A stretch of DNA of 64,000 nt from Siphonodentalium dalli (taxonomy: Eukaryota > Mollusca > Scaphopoda > Gadilida > Siphonodentaliidae), in assembly GCA_032622095.1 (NCBI GenBank), contig CP136068.1, positions 163,019,465-163,083,464 of the forward strand. Reading direction: 5' to 3'. Under the pieces are notes generated by a model. It did not search any database. It was not told the origin of the DNA and worked only from the letters and a program-made list of their open reading frames with translations. A program made the position numbers and the translations under genes. Of this stretch, positions 63,946-64,000 are shown piece after piece. The first letter of the stretch is position 1. Each line of letters begins with the position of its first letter.

Positions 63946-64000
63946 CAAGCCTTGAAATATGGTGTCTGTCATTTGCAGAATGAGGTCCCCAGAGGGTGAA
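63946..64000. mobile_element. hAT-type MITE cut by the window edge
   Basis: CAAGCCTTGAAATATGGTGT then GAATGAGGTCCCCAGAGGGT; continues past 64000. Confidence 0.75.

Noticed and set aside
1-64000. tRNA, rRNA or snRNA genes
   Set aside because: No cloverleaf-like or conserved RNA sequence stood out by reading. A covariance-model scan would be decisive and was not possible.

Overview
This is eukaryotic nuclear DNA, AT-rich and full of introns and repeats. It is most likely from a marine invertebrate, and I would guess a mollusc. The reasons are canonical GT-AG introns of about 0.9-13.6 kb, an animal UBR3 orthologue, a Ty3/gypsy LTR retrotransposon, many piggyBac-type and hAT-type MITEs, and a 'ggccataactc' dimeric repeat of a kind I associate with mollusc genomes. 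The mollusc call is inference.

The only host gene I can support is the 3' part of UBR3 (N-recognin-like RING E3 ubiquitin ligase). It lies on the minus strand from at least 62115 down to 1192. I assembled it exon by exon from reading-frame phase and splice sites. In gene order the exons are 61999-62115, 56564-56674, 52418-52615, 50448-50581, 40880-40959, 38953-39061, 37742-37839, 35984-36102, 33847-33951, 29105-29230, 25812-25997, 18159-18368, 14915-15054 and a tentative last exon 1192-1363. Every junction is in phase and the total is 1905 nt (634 residues plus stop). Several true exon frames differ from the longest open frame at the same place. The 5' two thirds of the gene lie beyond the right edge of the window.

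The most unusual feature is that at least six of these exons have copies of themselves, usually the exon edge with its splice site, repeated in the adjoining intron. The first RING-half exon is present three times with a 165-bp period. The exon at 33.9 kb has its last codons plus splice donor amplified into a 30-bp array of about 46 units, and the units nearest the exon keep the reading frame. The exon at 36.0 kb has nine codons amplified eight times. The exon at 18.2 kb has its donor edge repeated in 59-bp units, and an older unit was later hit by two hAT-type insertions. The exons at 25.9 and 29.2 kb have truncated copies next door.

The introns are otherwise built from mobile and tandem DNA. 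At 4959-14815, in the last UBR3 intron and antisense to the gene, is a young Ty3/gypsy element. Its two 1117-bp LTRs look identical, it has a 4-bp target duplication, and it has one 1555-codon ORF that lacks a recognisable capsid domain and the usual integrase C-terminal module. At 18.9-24.8 kb is a 44-bp satellite (about 134 units) that appears to have grown inside a MITE. At 45.6-50.3 kb is a 4.8-kb inverted-repeat element carrying gene-like fragments. At 56.9-60.8 kb is a 2.1-kb tandem duplication. piggyBac-type MITEs (TTAA-CCCTTT ends) and hAT-type MITEs (8-bp duplications) occur throughout and are often nested.
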